NCBI RefSeq assembly: GCF_018861865.1
Contig: NZ_JAHLDV010000003.1
Location: forward strand, 97,978 to 161,977
From: Clostridium frigoris
GTDB lineage: Bacteria > Bacillota > Clostridia > Clostridiales > Clostridiaceae
Direction of reading: 5' to 3'
Length of the DNA stretch: 64,000 nt
Below the pieces are notes generated by a model. That model saw only the letters and a program-made list of their open reading frames with translations. It did not search any database and was not told the origin of the DNA. Shown here piece by piece: positions 44,129-53,556 of this stretch; position 1 is the stretch's first letter, and each line of letters starts with the position of its first letter. Position numbers and translations under genes: made by a program.

Positions 44129-44764
44129 CTACAAACTCTCATCAACAATAGATAATATTTCATCCCGTTTTATTCTTCCGTTTTTAACTAATTCGTTACA
44201 ACGTTGTTTAATTTCATCTTTATAAATTTCATCTTTTATGCTTGAGAGATTTATTTTAACATTTAGAATCGCACTTTCAATAGATGCTTGAAGCATTAAA
44301 ACTGACACACCAGCATCAGAAATGGCATTTTTATTACCTATCTTAGCGGCTACCATTACATACTCATATATTTTATATGCTTCTTCTGCAACATTTAATG
44401 GAACTTCTAACGCTCCTAGGTATCCTTCTTTAATTTTAGCACTTCTTACTTTCTTATCATCATCACTTTCCTTTGGGAGCTTAAAAGCTGACATCAGAAT
44501 TAAAAAGGCTTCCTTATCTTTGTTCATTAGTTCTAAAAATTCGCTCTGATATTTAAGACATTCCTGAAGATTTTTAGAAACAAGAATTTTGTCATCATCA
44601 CTATATTCATAGTATACCTTCTTGCCTACAGTTAAATTAAATACCATAGCCCCTAATCCACTAGCTAAAGACGCTGCAAGTGCTGCAACACTTCCACCTC
44701 CTGGTACAGGTGAATTTGAACCCAATTCATTAATAAATTCTCTTACAGTTTTTTGATCTAACAT
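44129..44764 (-). CDS. Cyclodeaminase/cyclohydrolase family protein (FchA-like)
   Basis: 211 residues, all-helical FTCD C-terminal-like domain: SNSPVPGGGSVAALAASLAS (folate-binding glycine loop with neighbouring helix). Members are formimidoyl-THF cyclodeaminase or methenyl-THF cyclohydrolase (FchA), both one-carbon folate enzymes. Which of the two applies cannot be told, because no formyltransferase, synthetase or histidine-degradation gene is adjacent. GGAGGGAG precedes the ATG. Upstream of the methylase gene in the same direction. Confidence 0.85.
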   Translation of the reverse strand: MLDQKTVREFINELGSNSPVPGGGSVAALAASLASGLGAMVFNLTVGKKVYYEYSDDDKILVSKNLQECLKYQSEFLELMNKDKEAFLILMSAFKLPKESDDDKKVRSAKIKEGYLGALEVPLNVAEEAYKIYEYVMVAAKIGNKNAISDAGVSVLMLQASIESAILNVKINLSSIKDEIYKDEIKQRCNELVKNGRIKRDEILSIVDESL

Positions 44765-45019
44765 TTTTTATTCTCCCTCCGAAAAATTAATATGCTATTT
44801 ACATATAATATAAACAACATAAATTCTATTTATTAATTAATTAATTTTGTATTACAATATTACCATTTTTTATTACACACTGTACAGCAATGTCCAAAAG
44901 TTTCAAATATAGTTGAATCAATAAGCGCTACTATCAAACCTATTCAAGAAAGAATGCTTATTCACTTTATGAATGTAAATAAAAAATTTCAAAAAAACTG
45001 AAAAAATCTAAATCTCTGA

Positions 45020-45880
45020 TTATTTCTTTGTTAATATTACAACCGACAAAACAATCATTATGCTCCCGATTATAATTCTAAATGAAATAGGCTCTCCTAA
45101 GATTATTATTCCTAGTATTAAGCTCGCTATAGGTTCAATAGTACTTAGAATTGAAGCCTTAGATGGACCTATTAGTCTAACCCCTTCTAAAAATGCCATT
45201 AAAGCGACCACCGTAGATATAAATGCTATAAGTAAAATTGCCACAAATGCATAGAAAGAAATATGAATGTTAAAATTATTAGTGGTCTTAGCAGCTATAA
45301 ACATCACAAAGGCAGATGAACATGAAATATAAAAGGTTAGAACGTAACTATTAATACTCTTAAATTCTTTGTGAGATGCTCCTAGCACATATAATGAATA
45401 TAATACAGCAGCTATCAATGCTAAGATTATTCCTTTTATATTAAAACTAACACTTGTCTTATCAATTAAAATATAAATGCCCATTAAAGATATAATCAAA
45501 GAAATTATTTTTCTAGAACATATTTTTTCTTTATATACAACATATGCGAGTATAGTAACGATAGATGGATAAATATAAAAAATCATGCTTGACATACCGA
45601 CGTTTATGTAATTATATGACATATATAGACTAGAAGTCGCAAGAGTAAATCCAAACACCCCAATAATCATTATTAAAACAGACTGTTTTTTAGTTAATTT
45701 CATAGATATACCTTTTGTTTTCAAATAATAAAAAAGCATAATAGCTGCAAATAAAAACCTAAGGAATAGTGTACTGTATGTGTTTGATCCTCCTCTATAT
45801 GAGAGTTTCGCAAGTATTGGCATAATACCAAAAGCACTAGCTGATAATATAATGTATAGAATTCCTTTTGTTTTCTCCAT
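45020..45880 (-). CDS. DMT-superfamily (EamA) transporter
   Basis: About 286 residues from the ATG at 45880, chosen for AAGGAGGAG upstream. Ten membrane helices in two homologous EamA halves (ASAFGIMPILAKLSYRGG near the start, SKASILSTIEPIASLILGII in the second half). These are drug/metabolite or amino-acid exporters; the substrate is unknown. Monocistronic and leftward. Confidence 0.88.
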   Translation of the reverse strand: MEKTKGILYIILSASAFGIMPILAKLSYRGGSNTYSTLFLRFLFAAIMLFYYLKTKGISMKLTKKQSVLIMIIGVFGFTLATSSLYMSYNYINVGMSSMIFYIYPSIVTILAYVVYKEKICSRKIISLIISLMGIYILIDKTSVSFNIKGIILALIAAVLYSLYVLGASHKEFKSINSYVLTFYISCSSAFVMFIAAKTTNNFNIHISFYAFVAILLIAFISTVVALMAFLEGVRLIGPSKASILSTIEPIASLILGIIILGEPISFRIIIGSIMIVLSVVILTKK

Positions 45881-46075
45881 AGTACTCCTCCTTGTTTTCA
45901 TATAGACTAGATAAAAATAAATAACAATCATATAATTATTAAAATTGTACCATTTATATGTTATTATTTCATCACTTAAATAAATTTTTACATATATAGA
46001 TTATATAACACTACTGCAACACCCCCTATAAAAAAGTAATATATGAAGATATCATTTATTTAACCTTAATTAAAA

Positions 46076-46112
46076 TAGGACCCTATGATAACAAAGACAT
46101 CATAGGGTCCTA
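46076..46112 (-). terminator. Terminator of the nitroreductase gene
   Basis: 14-bp perfect stem TAGGACCCTATGAT (46076-46089) with 46099-46112, loop of nine bases, followed on the - strand by TTTTAATT. It lies 9 bases after the nitroreductase stop. Confidence 0.88.
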
Positions 46113-46120
46113 AAATTTGT

Positions 46121-46663
46121 CTATTTAGTATATGCATTATCCCAAGTGTTTGAAAATACAAAATCTTTTACATCTTTTTTATCATAATGTTCTTTACTCT
46201 CTGCAATTTCTCCAATTGGTGTTATAGCAACTACCTTATAATTTTGTGGAATTGCCAATGCTGTTTTAATAATGTCCTCATTAATTGCAGCAATCCAACA
46301 AGTCCCATAACCTTCATTAGTAGCTGCTAAAATAAAATGCTCCATAGCTATGGCACTATCTACTAAATAATACTCTTTGTCTTCTACTTCACCTGAAGCA
46401 TCCGGATCAGCAACTATAACTGCTGTCATTGGCGCATCAATTATTGACTGTGCTGCTAAATTATCCTTGTTCATTATTGCTTTTGAAATTTGCATAAGCT
46501 CCTTCTTTTCATCAACTAATATAAATTTGTAAGAAGTCTTATTTTTCCAAGATGGTGACATCATAGATGCATTAATCATTCTATCTAACTTCTCTGGATT
46601 CACCGGGGTATTTTTAAATTTCTTAATACTTTTCCTATTCTTAACTACATCATAAAATTCCAT
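46121..46663 (-). CDS. Nitroreductase-family protein
   Basis: About 180 residues from the ATG at 46663 (MEFYDVVKNRKSIKKF), chosen because AAAGGAG lies upstream. It has the FMN-binding start NRKSIKKF, SPSWKNKTSYKF and the C-terminal GYGTCWIAAIN typical of small NADH/NADPH-dependent flavin reductases. The physiological substrate is not evident; no cluster partner helps. Leftward, monocistronic. Confidence 0.88.
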   Translation of the reverse strand: MEFYDVVKNRKSIKKFKNTPVNPEKLDRMINASMMSPSWKNKTSYKFILVDEKKELMQISKAIMNKDNLAAQSIIDAPMTAVIVADPDASGEVEDKEYYLVDSAIAMEHFILAATNEGYGTCWIAAINEDIIKTALAIPQNYKVVAITPIGEIAESKEHYDKKDVKDFVFSNTWDNAYTK

Positions 46664-46715
46664 ATAACACACTCCTTTAAATTTAGTATGTGTAATAATT
46701 GCATAAACAATGTAA

Positions 46716-48269
46716 TTATTTTTTTAAAATTTTACTTTTAAATATATCCCATATGTACATAGTTTCATCTATCTTAAAAAGGTATGTTAAAGCAAAATAT
46801 AATATACTTCCTACAACTGCACACACAAATAAAATTGTTAAATTTAAAATAAATCCTGATACTACATTAATTATAAATATTTTTTTCATAAAATATATTA
46901 CAAATCCCATAATAATAGAAGCAATAGATATTTTTTCTATTGTTTTAATCATAGGAATAAATTGAATCCCTGGAAATTTTTTATTCATCTTAAGTAATAA
47001 CATTATGGTAATAACTGTAGCTGAGATTGATGATGAAAGTGTTAGTCCTGGTACTGACATGTATCTGTACAAAATAGCACTTAAAGCAACATTTATTACT
47101 ACACCCACAATACTATAAATCATAGGTGTTTTAGTGTCTTTAGCAGAGTAAAAGGCTCTATTTAATATATCACGTACTCCATAAGCTACCATAGTTGGAG
47201 AATAGAGTATCAAAGCTTCTGAAACTAATTTCACATCACTTATGTTAAATTTTCCTCTTAAATATAATACACTAATTAGAGGTTCTCTTAATATAACTAT
47301 TGCAAGTGCCGCAGGTATCATTACTAGATTTATAATGTTAATTGACTTAACTAAAGATTTTTTATATTCCTCATGATTATTTTGGACAATAAATGTAGAA
47401 AGTATTGGGTATATTATCATAGAAACTGCTACAGCAAAAACTTCATACGTAAGTAAAGTTACCTTATTTGCACAGTCAAGAACTGCAGTTGCGCCTTCAT
47501 ATAAACCCATGGCAAATGATCTATTAATAAACAAATTAAGTTGCATGGTTGAAGTGCTTATTATTATAGGGATCATTAATATAAATAGTTTTTTTAAGTC
47601 ATTATCGCGAAAATTCAATTCAAATTTATACCCGTATCCTAGTTTCTTGAATTTAGGTACATTAATTATAAATTGAACGAAAAAAGCCAAAACAGTGGTT
47701 ATTGCGAATCCCGTAAGACCAAATGTATCTACAAATAAGCTTAAATAAATTATATATATTAAGTTTGCAGCAGCAGCCATTGCAGCCGGAATAGAAAATT
47801 CTTTGTGAGCTTGAAGTACCCCTGCTACAACCCCTTGTAGAGTTAAAAATAGCACTGATAAAAACATAATCTTAAGTATTTTTACAGTTTGATTAAACAT
47901 CATCGGATCATTAGTTAATTTATTAGCAAAATAATACACTATATAATATGAAAATAATATTCCAATTCCCGTAATAATTATAGTTAATAACATGGAAATA
48001 TTAGTTACATTATTTACAAATCGATTTCGTTCTTTTAATTCTTTTGTCTCAATATACTCTGTAAGAATGGGTATTATGGTAGTACTAAGCCCATAACCTA
48101 AACTAGTAAAAAGAAATACTACACCAAAACACCATACATATATGTCTGCTGAATGCGTAGTTCCAAATTTAGCTAACATTAAGCTATCTCTTACTATAGC
48201 AAGTACCTTTCCAAGTATTACAAAAATCATTACAATCATTGAACTCTTTAAAACTTTGTTTTCTTTCAT
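46716..48269 (-). CDS. murJ: MurJ-type lipid II/polysaccharide flippase
   Basis: About 517 residues from the ATG at 48269, chosen because GGAG lies 6 bases upstream. About 14 membrane helices of the MOP superfamily; MurJ marks include IVRDSLMLAKFGTTHSADIY near the start and RDILNRAFYSAKDTKTPM in the middle. MurJ flips lipid II. Its place at the downstream end of the polysaccharide locus allows a role in surface-glycan export instead. It is the last gene of the leftward series. Confidence 0.9.
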   Translation of the reverse strand: MKENKVLKSSMIVMIFVILGKVLAIVRDSLMLAKFGTTHSADIYVWCFGVVFLFTSLGYGLSTTIIPILTEYIETKELKERNRFVNNVTNISMLLTIIITGIGILFSYYIVYYFANKLTNDPMMFNQTVKILKIMFLSVLFLTLQGVVAGVLQAHKEFSIPAAMAAAANLIYIIYLSLFVDTFGLTGFAITTVLAFFVQFIINVPKFKKLGYGYKFELNFRDNDLKKLFILMIPIIISTSTMQLNLFINRSFAMGLYEGATAVLDCANKVTLLTYEVFAVAVSMIIYPILSTFIVQNNHEEYKKSLVKSINIINLVMIPAALAIVILREPLISVLYLRGKFNISDVKLVSEALILYSPTMVAYGVRDILNRAFYSAKDTKTPMIYSIVGVVINVALSAILYRYMSVPGLTLSSSISATVITIMLLLKMNKKFPGIQFIPMIKTIEKISIASIIMGFVIYFMKKIFIINVVSGFILNLTILFVCAVVGSILYFALTYLFKIDETMYIWDIFKSKILKK

Positions 48270-48323
48270 GATACGCTCCATATTTTTGTGAATTTAAGAA
48301 TTAATATCATCTTCACTGTTAAA

Positions 48324-49421
48324 TCAATTTTTTAACATGTTTTTATAAATTTCATGATATTTTTCCCAAAAATTATTTATAGTAAAATTATTAATAACGA
48401 TATCATGTAAATTTTCGCCTTTTACATTTAAATGACACTTATCTAAATATGCTTCTCTCATAGCAATGTAAATATATACATTGCCTTTAGCTTTTATTTT
48501 ATATCCGCTATTTTCATCTAATATACACTCTAGGTCTCCTACTTGCGTATAAATTAATGGTTTCTTTACAATTCCTGATTCTAATACTGTAAGTGGTGGT
48601 GCTCCACCCTCACTTATAGAAGCTAGAATACTAATATTAGATGCATTTATGTAATCTAATGGATTAGAAACATTTCCTACCATAATAACCTTATTTTCTA
48701 GTTCTAATTCCTTTATTAAACTTTTCAGTTCTAAGTCTAGCTCTCCGCCACCAACTAGTAATAATTTCACATCATGAAATTCATGAATTAATTTTCCAAA
48801 TGCTAGAATAACTTCTTTATGATTTTTTATTGGATGTAATCTCGCTACCATAACATACACAAATTCATTATATTTTATTTTCAAACTATTCCTTATATCT
48901 TTTGCAGAATTCTTAATGATACAATTTTTTATATCTATACCATTATTTACAACTGAAATTTTCCCTTTTATATTTTTATATTCAAGCAAAGACTTCAAGT
49001 TATTTGATACGCAAATATAATCTTTAAAACTCTTTAAGCCCACAATGCTTAGAGGTGTAAATATAAAATATTTCAACTTATTATTAAGAAAATCATATCT
49101 AAAATCACTATGAACTACGGCTACAGTTGGTACATTAAGTTTACTTTTCAAAATTAAATGTAATAAGAAAGGTTTGGCTCCATGAAAATTCACTATGCTT
49201 ATCGAATTGTGATTTATAAAGTTCACAAGATCCATATTATAAAGCTTCTTACTAAAAAGTTTATAGCTAACATTCAACTCCTTAGCTTTTAAATATAATG
49301 GACCTTCTCCAATAAGGCCAAGTACATTTTCAAATTTTTCATTTGATTTGTCACATATATTTAATACATGTTTTCCACCACCACCATTGTCATTACCAGA
49401 TATAATATGTAATACTTTAAT
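48324..49421 (-). CDS. Family 4 glycosyltransferase with probable ATT start codon
   Basis: 365 residues if translation begins at an ATT at 49421, 7 bases after AAGGGAGG. In-frame stop TAA lies just before, and no ATG, GTG or TTG occurs until a TTG 48 codons later (49277), which lacks a ribosome site and would delete the GT-B N terminus (VLHIISGNDNGGGGKHVL). The C-terminal half has the GT4 features RLHPIKNHKEVILAFGKL, GGGELDLELK and the SISEGGAPPLTVLESGIV donor-binding region with the conserved E-x7-E. A membrane-side sugar transferase of the polysaccharide pathway; donor and acceptor unknown. Confidence 0.85.
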   Translation of the reverse strand: MKVLHIISGNDNGGGGKHVLNICDKSNEKFENVLGLIGEGPLYLKAKELNVSYKLFSKKLYNMDLVNFINHNSISIVNFHGAKPFLLHLILKSKLNVPTVAVVHSDFRYDFLNNKLKYFIFTPLSIVGLKSFKDYICVSNNLKSLLEYKNIKGKISVVNNGIDIKNCIIKNSAKDIRNSLKIKYNEFVYVMVARLHPIKNHKEVILAFGKLIHEFHDVKLLLVGGGELDLELKSLIKELELENKVIMVGNVSNPLDYINASNISILASISEGGAPPLTVLESGIVKKPLIYTQVGDLECILDENSGYKIKAKGNVYIYIAMREAYLDKCHLNVKGENLHDIVINNFTINNFWEKYHEIYKNMLKN

Positions 49422-49459
49422 GTTTACCCCTCCCTTTATTTATCTAAAACAAACAATAA

Positions 49460-50179
49460 TTACTCCCGTTTGCGTTTATATTTTATTACCATAATAATAA
49501 ACTTAGGTATAGATGCTAACCTTTTAATCCTAAATGGCTCTTTTATAACTCTGTATAACCATTCCAGTCCGATTTTTATCATCCATTTAGGTGCACGTTT
49601 AACCTTACCCGCAATGTTATCAAAACTTCCTCCAACTCCCATAAATACTTTGCAAGGAAGCCTGTCCATATATTTTGCTATAAATAATTCTTGCCTTGGG
49701 CATCCCATTGCAACAAATAATACTTTAGGTTTTACTGCTTCTATTTCTTTTAATATATATTCACAATCATCTACTTCAAAATATCCATCATGACTACCAA
49801 GTATATTCAATTTGTGATATTTAGTTCGTAGATTTATATTACACAGATCAACTATTTCTTTTGTTGATCCTAAGAGATATATCCCTTGATTATCTTTTTC
49901 ACATTTTTTCACTATATTATCCATGACTTCTATACCTGCAAGTTTTTCTTTGACAGGATTTCTAACTATTTTTGAACATATAACTGTTCCAATTCCATCT
50001 GGAATAATAATTGAATTTTCACTTGTAAAATTATGGAGCAAAACAGTATTTTCAAGTCCACTAAGGAGAACTTCTGGGTTTCCTGAAATAATATGTACTT
50101 TTTCAAAATTGTCTATAGATTCAAATAAAGCTTCCATATTATCATTAAAAATTTTATATTGTAAAATTTTCGTTATCAT
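49460..50179 (-). CDS. tagA: WecG/TagA/CpsF-family glycosyltransferase
   Basis: About 239 residues from the ATG at 50179, chosen for TTGGAGGA upstream. Family marks: ENSIIIPDGIGTV, GIYLLGSTKEIV and FVAMGCPRQELFIAKY. TagA/WecG enzymes add N-acetylmannosamine (TagA) or its uronic acid (WecG) to a lipid-linked GlcNAc. The presence of wecB (ManNAc supply) in the same locus makes ManNAc transfer likely. In the same leftward run, before the glycosyltransferase at 48324. Confidence 0.9.
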   Translation of the reverse strand: MITKILQYKIFNDNMEALFESIDNFEKVHIISGNPEVLLSGLENTVLLHNFTSENSIIIPDGIGTVICSKIVRNPVKEKLAGIEVMDNIVKKCEKDNQGIYLLGSTKEIVDLCNINLRTKYHKLNILGSHDGYFEVDDCEYILKEIEAVKPKVLFVAMGCPRQELFIAKYMDRLPCKVFMGVGGSFDNIAGKVKRAPKWMIKIGLEWLYRVIKEPFRIKRLASIPKFIIMVIKYKRKRE

Positions 50180-50256
50180 AAATTCCTCCAAACAATCTAC
50201 CTCTAGCAGATTCCATATTAAATTACTTTAGTGTAGTAACCCGCTGATATGAGTTA

Positions 50257-50913
50257 CTAAAAAGCACCATCTTTCTTAAATACAGACACCACTGTTAATA
50301 AGATTATTTTTATATCTAACATAACTGAAAAGTCCTTAATATAAGTAAGATCATAAACAACCGTTTTTCCTAGTTCAATTTCACCTCTTCCACTAATTTG
50401 TGCAAGTCCAGTTATTCCTGGCAAAACTAGTAGCCTTTGATGGTAGCTTTCAGGATAATACTTAACTACTTCTGGTATTTCAGGTCTAGGCCCTACAAGA
50501 CTCATATTACCAAACAAAACATTAAAAAGTTGAGGTATCTCATCTAAACTACTACGTCTCAAAAAATTACCTACCTTTGTTACTCTACTATCTGACTTAC
50601 TTTGAAATACAAAGTTTTCAAGATCATCTGGGTTAATATCAAGTTTTCTTTTACTCTCCGCTTGGACTATCATGGTTCTAAATTTATAGATAGTAAAGTT
50701 TTCACCATCTTTTCCAACTCTAACTTGCTTAAATACAGTTCCACCTTTTGAGTCTATTTTAATAGCAATAATTATAGTTAAATATATAGGTGATAATATA
50801 ATTATCCCTATTAAAGATAATATAATATCCATTAATCTTTTAAGTGCGAATTGAACTTTTTTATTTTCAATATGTACTTTTTTGTCTATAGTTATCATCT
50901 TAATTTTTTTCAT
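50257..50913 (-). CDS. Initiating sugar transferase (polyprenyl-phosphate glycosyl-1-phosphate transferase)
   Basis: 218 residues. One membrane region (about 28-50) is followed by the catalytic domain with FKQVRVGKDGENFTIYKFRT, the RRSSLDEIPQLFNVLFG motif and SLVGPRPEIPE. It belongs to the WcaJ/PglC/WbaP monotopic group and transfers a sugar-1-phosphate to undecaprenyl phosphate, the first membrane step of the glycan. The sugar is not visible. GGAGTAGGAG precedes the ATG. Confidence 0.93.
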   Translation of the reverse strand: MKKIKMITIDKKVHIENKKVQFALKRLMDIILSLIGIIILSPIYLTIIIAIKIDSKGGTVFKQVRVGKDGENFTIYKFRTMIVQAESKRKLDINPDDLENFVFQSKSDSRVTKVGNFLRRSSLDEIPQLFNVLFGNMSLVGPRPEIPEVVKYYPESYHQRLLVLPGITGLAQISGRGEIELGKTVVYDLTYIKDFSVMLDIKIILLTVVSVFKKDGAF

Positions 50914-50973
50914 ACTTTACTCCTACTCCCTTATAAATATTAAATATTTAATTTTTTATATAATTAACATTCA

Positions 50974-52221
50974 TTAATTACTTGTTGATGAATTTAATAA
51001 ACTTTCAGCTGTAGCTATTAAAAACCAAAAGTATGTTGTAGCCATAGGTACAAAAAATAAATTATCTGATATATTCATAAAGAAAAATGCAATCATTGAA
51101 GCAAATGCACCCATATAAAAAGCTTTTATAAATTTATCATCAGTTAGAGTAAACAGTTTCTTCACTCTAAAAAGTGATGTTACTAAAATTGCTAAAAAAG
51201 ATACTATTCCTACTATACCCAATTCACTCTCAACTTTCAAATAAGAATTATGAGCAGGATATCTTTTGTAAGCATTATAACTTAATCCCTTATACTTACT
51301 CACATATTCATTATATCTACTAATGAAATTACCATTACCAACGCCTAAAATTGGATGCTCTTTAATCATCATTATAGCAGTTTTCCACAATTTAATTCTA
51401 GAGGCATTTCGTGAAGCATTTGTTAAAGCCTGAACTGTGTCAAGAACCGATGGCATAAATAAAGTTAATACCCCTATAACACCAAAAGCTATAATTAATT
51501 TATAACTGTAAATAACACATAAAACCACTGCACCTATACAAACTCCTAATTGCGCATTTCTAGAATAAGTCATTATTATATTTACAAATAATAAAACTGA
51601 TATTATCCCATAGATACTCTTGATTTTTTTGTTTTTCTCATAAATAGTGAGCATTACCACTGGAAATATAATTAGAATAAGAAAAGCGGAATAAGCATTA
51701 GGATTAAACATTGTCGCTGCAATTCTAACCACACTATACCCTGAGGAATAATGCTCTACAAACTTTTTATCTAATCCTATCCTTGTAAAGTGTTGTATTA
51801 TACCAAAAATGCTTAATATTGATGCTGTGAATATATAGCATTTCAATAAATTCTTCACTAATTTTTTAGTATTAAACTCGTATTTAATTACAAAAAATAT
51901 AAATACATAAGTTAAAAATCTTGCACTTTCGGTTAATGCAAGTGTCTTTTCTAATGCATATGAGGTGGATAATAACATTATTCCAAGTAATATTAATATG
52001 CAAATACTTAAAGTACTACTAAAAATATCTCTAATGCCATAGATAAACCTTTCACGCGTAGCCTTCTCAATAATTAACTTTACAAAATATGCAAATACAA
52101 CTATACCAAGTAAAATGTCTCTCGCAGATATTCCTTTAAAATTTGTGCCTTCCTGGATCAGAGGCATTATTACTATATATACACACATTAAACAATATAA
52201 AATACTATACTTAGTTTTCAT
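50974..52221 (-). CDS. O-antigen ligase/polymerase-like membrane protein (first of two)
   Basis: 415 residues with about 12 membrane helices. The family mark is the periplasmic loop with HPILGVGNGNFISRYNEY and the following histidine AHNSYLKVESELG, as in Wzy/WaaL proteins. It probably polymerises repeat units or ligates the glycan to its carrier. A second, unlike paralogue lies at 56052. AGAGGTG precedes the ATG. Confidence 0.88.
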   Translation of the reverse strand: MKTKYSILYCLMCVYIVIMPLIQEGTNFKGISARDILLGIVVFAYFVKLIIEKATRERFIYGIRDIFSSTLSICILILLGIMLLSTSYALEKTLALTESARFLTYVFIFFVIKYEFNTKKLVKNLLKCYIFTASILSIFGIIQHFTRIGLDKKFVEHYSSGYSVVRIAATMFNPNAYSAFLILIIFPVVMLTIYEKNKKIKSIYGIISVLLFVNIIMTYSRNAQLGVCIGAVVLCVIYSYKLIIAFGVIGVLTLFMPSVLDTVQALTNASRNASRIKLWKTAIMMIKEHPILGVGNGNFISRYNEYVSKYKGLSYNAYKRYPAHNSYLKVESELGIVGIVSFLAILVTSLFRVKKLFTLTDDKFIKAFYMGAFASMIAFFFMNISDNLFFVPMATTYFWFLIATAESLLNSSTSN

Positions 52222-52258
52222 TTACTACACCTCTTTATACATTAATGTCATTTTTACA

Positions 52259-52312
52259 TAATCCGTCCCTCACTTTCAAAAATTCTACAATTTGTAAGTG
52301 AGGGACGGATTA
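52259..52312. terminator. 17-bp hairpin inside the polysaccharide locus
   Basis: Arms TAATCCGTCCCTCACTT (52259-52275) and its exact complement (52296-52312) with a 20-base loop, less AT-rich than its neighbourhood. It lies between two leftward genes. On the - strand only a weak T-run follows, so it could be an attenuator or processing/stabilising structure rather than a full stop. Confidence 0.6.
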
Positions 52313-52325
52313 TATATTATAATTT

Positions 52326-53543
52326 CTATAAATTCATCAATACTTCTTCTAATTTTCTTGTTATATTTTCTCTAGCATAATTTTCCATAACATAAACTCT
52401 GCCATTTGCGCCAAGACTATTCCTAAGTTCTATATCATTATATAACTTTAACACAGCTTCTGCAATTTCTTTTGAATTTTCAGGTTCCACAACTATTCCT
52501 GCATTTGCATTATTTATTAACTTTGCAGCTTCTCCCTGTACAGGCAGAATAATTGGTATCTCTGATGCCAATGTCTCAAACATTTTTGAAGGTAGTGCCC
52601 CTTTAAATAGCTCTAATTTCTTTAGAGGAATTATTGCAGCATCCATAGAAGCTACTATTTTAGGCATATTCATCTTTGGCTGAAGAGGCAAAAATGTAAC
52701 ATTTGTTAATTCTTTTTCTTTAACCAAATTTATCAGATCTTGTTTTTCTGGACCATCTCCTACAAATATAAATTGGATATTTTCTTCTTTCTTTACTATC
52801 TCAGCTGCATTTATTATAACTTCAAGTCCTTGTGCAATTCCATGAATGCCGGCATAACATAACGCAAATTTATTTTCAATACCTATTTCACGTCTAAAGT
52901 TTTCATCTCTGTTTTCTTTTTTAAATAACTTTGTATCCACTCCATTAGTTAAAAGGTGTATTTTATTTTTATCAAACCCTCTTTTTACTATATCATCAAC
53001 TATTCCTTGGGTTTGACATGTAACAGCAGCTGCTCTTCTATAACAAAATTCTTCTAACCATACAGACATTTTTATGAACAACTTATTATGAAGCACCCCT
53101 AATTTTATAGCTGATTCTGGCCATAAATCAGATATGTTAAAAATAAATTTAGCTCCTTTAATCTTAGCTAATACAAACCCTGAAAATCCAAGGAAGAGTG
53201 GTGGAGATTCTGTTATTATTACATCCTGTTTATCTATATGTTTTGCACCTCTAAGCACTGATGAAAAAGTAAAAGATAAATAATTTCTTAATCTCTTAGT
53301 AAACTGCTTAGATTTTGTAGCATAAATATTAGTCCTCACTATCTTTATACCCTCAATTTCCTCAATAACAACTCCACGTCCTTTATACTCTTCAAAGATT
53401 TCTCCTCTAGGGTAGTTTGGCAGGGCTGTTAATATTGTAACATCATGACCAAATTCTTTTAACTTTTTAGCAAACTCAAAAATTCTATTTTGAGGTGCCC
53501 CCACTTCTGGAGGGCAATATTGTGTTAAAAATAAAATACGCAT
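52326..53543 (-). CDS. Family 4 glycosyltransferase (WbuB/Fnl-like)
   Basis: 405 residues. It begins MRILFLTQYCPPEVGAPQNR, with the N-terminal GT-B domain followed by the donor-binding region CYAGIHGIAQGLEVIINAAE and, near the end, LKKLELFKGALPSKMFETLA. This form is common in WbuB/WcaI-type deoxy-acetamido-sugar transferases. The donor cannot be assigned here. It follows wecB by 13 bases, so a ManNAc-related donor is plausible. GTGAAAAA-type site before the ATG is weak. Confidence 0.9.
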   Translation of the reverse strand: MRILFLTQYCPPEVGAPQNRIFEFAKKLKEFGHDVTILTALPNYPRGEIFEEYKGRGVVIEEIEGIKIVRTNIYATKSKQFTKRLRNYLSFTFSSVLRGAKHIDKQDVIITESPPLFLGFSGFVLAKIKGAKFIFNISDLWPESAIKLGVLHNKLFIKMSVWLEEFCYRRAAAVTCQTQGIVDDIVKRGFDKNKIHLLTNGVDTKLFKKENRDENFRREIGIENKFALCYAGIHGIAQGLEVIINAAEIVKKEENIQFIFVGDGPEKQDLINLVKEKELTNVTFLPLQPKMNMPKIVASMDAAIIPLKKLELFKGALPSKMFETLASEIPIILPVQGEAAKLINNANAGIVVEPENSKEIAEAVLKLYNDIELRNSLGANGRVYVMENYARENITRKLEEVLMNL

Positions 53544-53556
53544 TTTTTCACCTCTA

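Noticed and set aside
44880..44900. TTGGACATTGC on the leftward strand upstream of the cyclohydrolase gene
   Set aside because: The GG to GC distance is too short for sigma-54.
44880..45000. Rightward frame of about 32 codons reading like the tail of a broken gene
   Set aside because: No start or ribosome site and no family recognised; too short to call a pseudogene.
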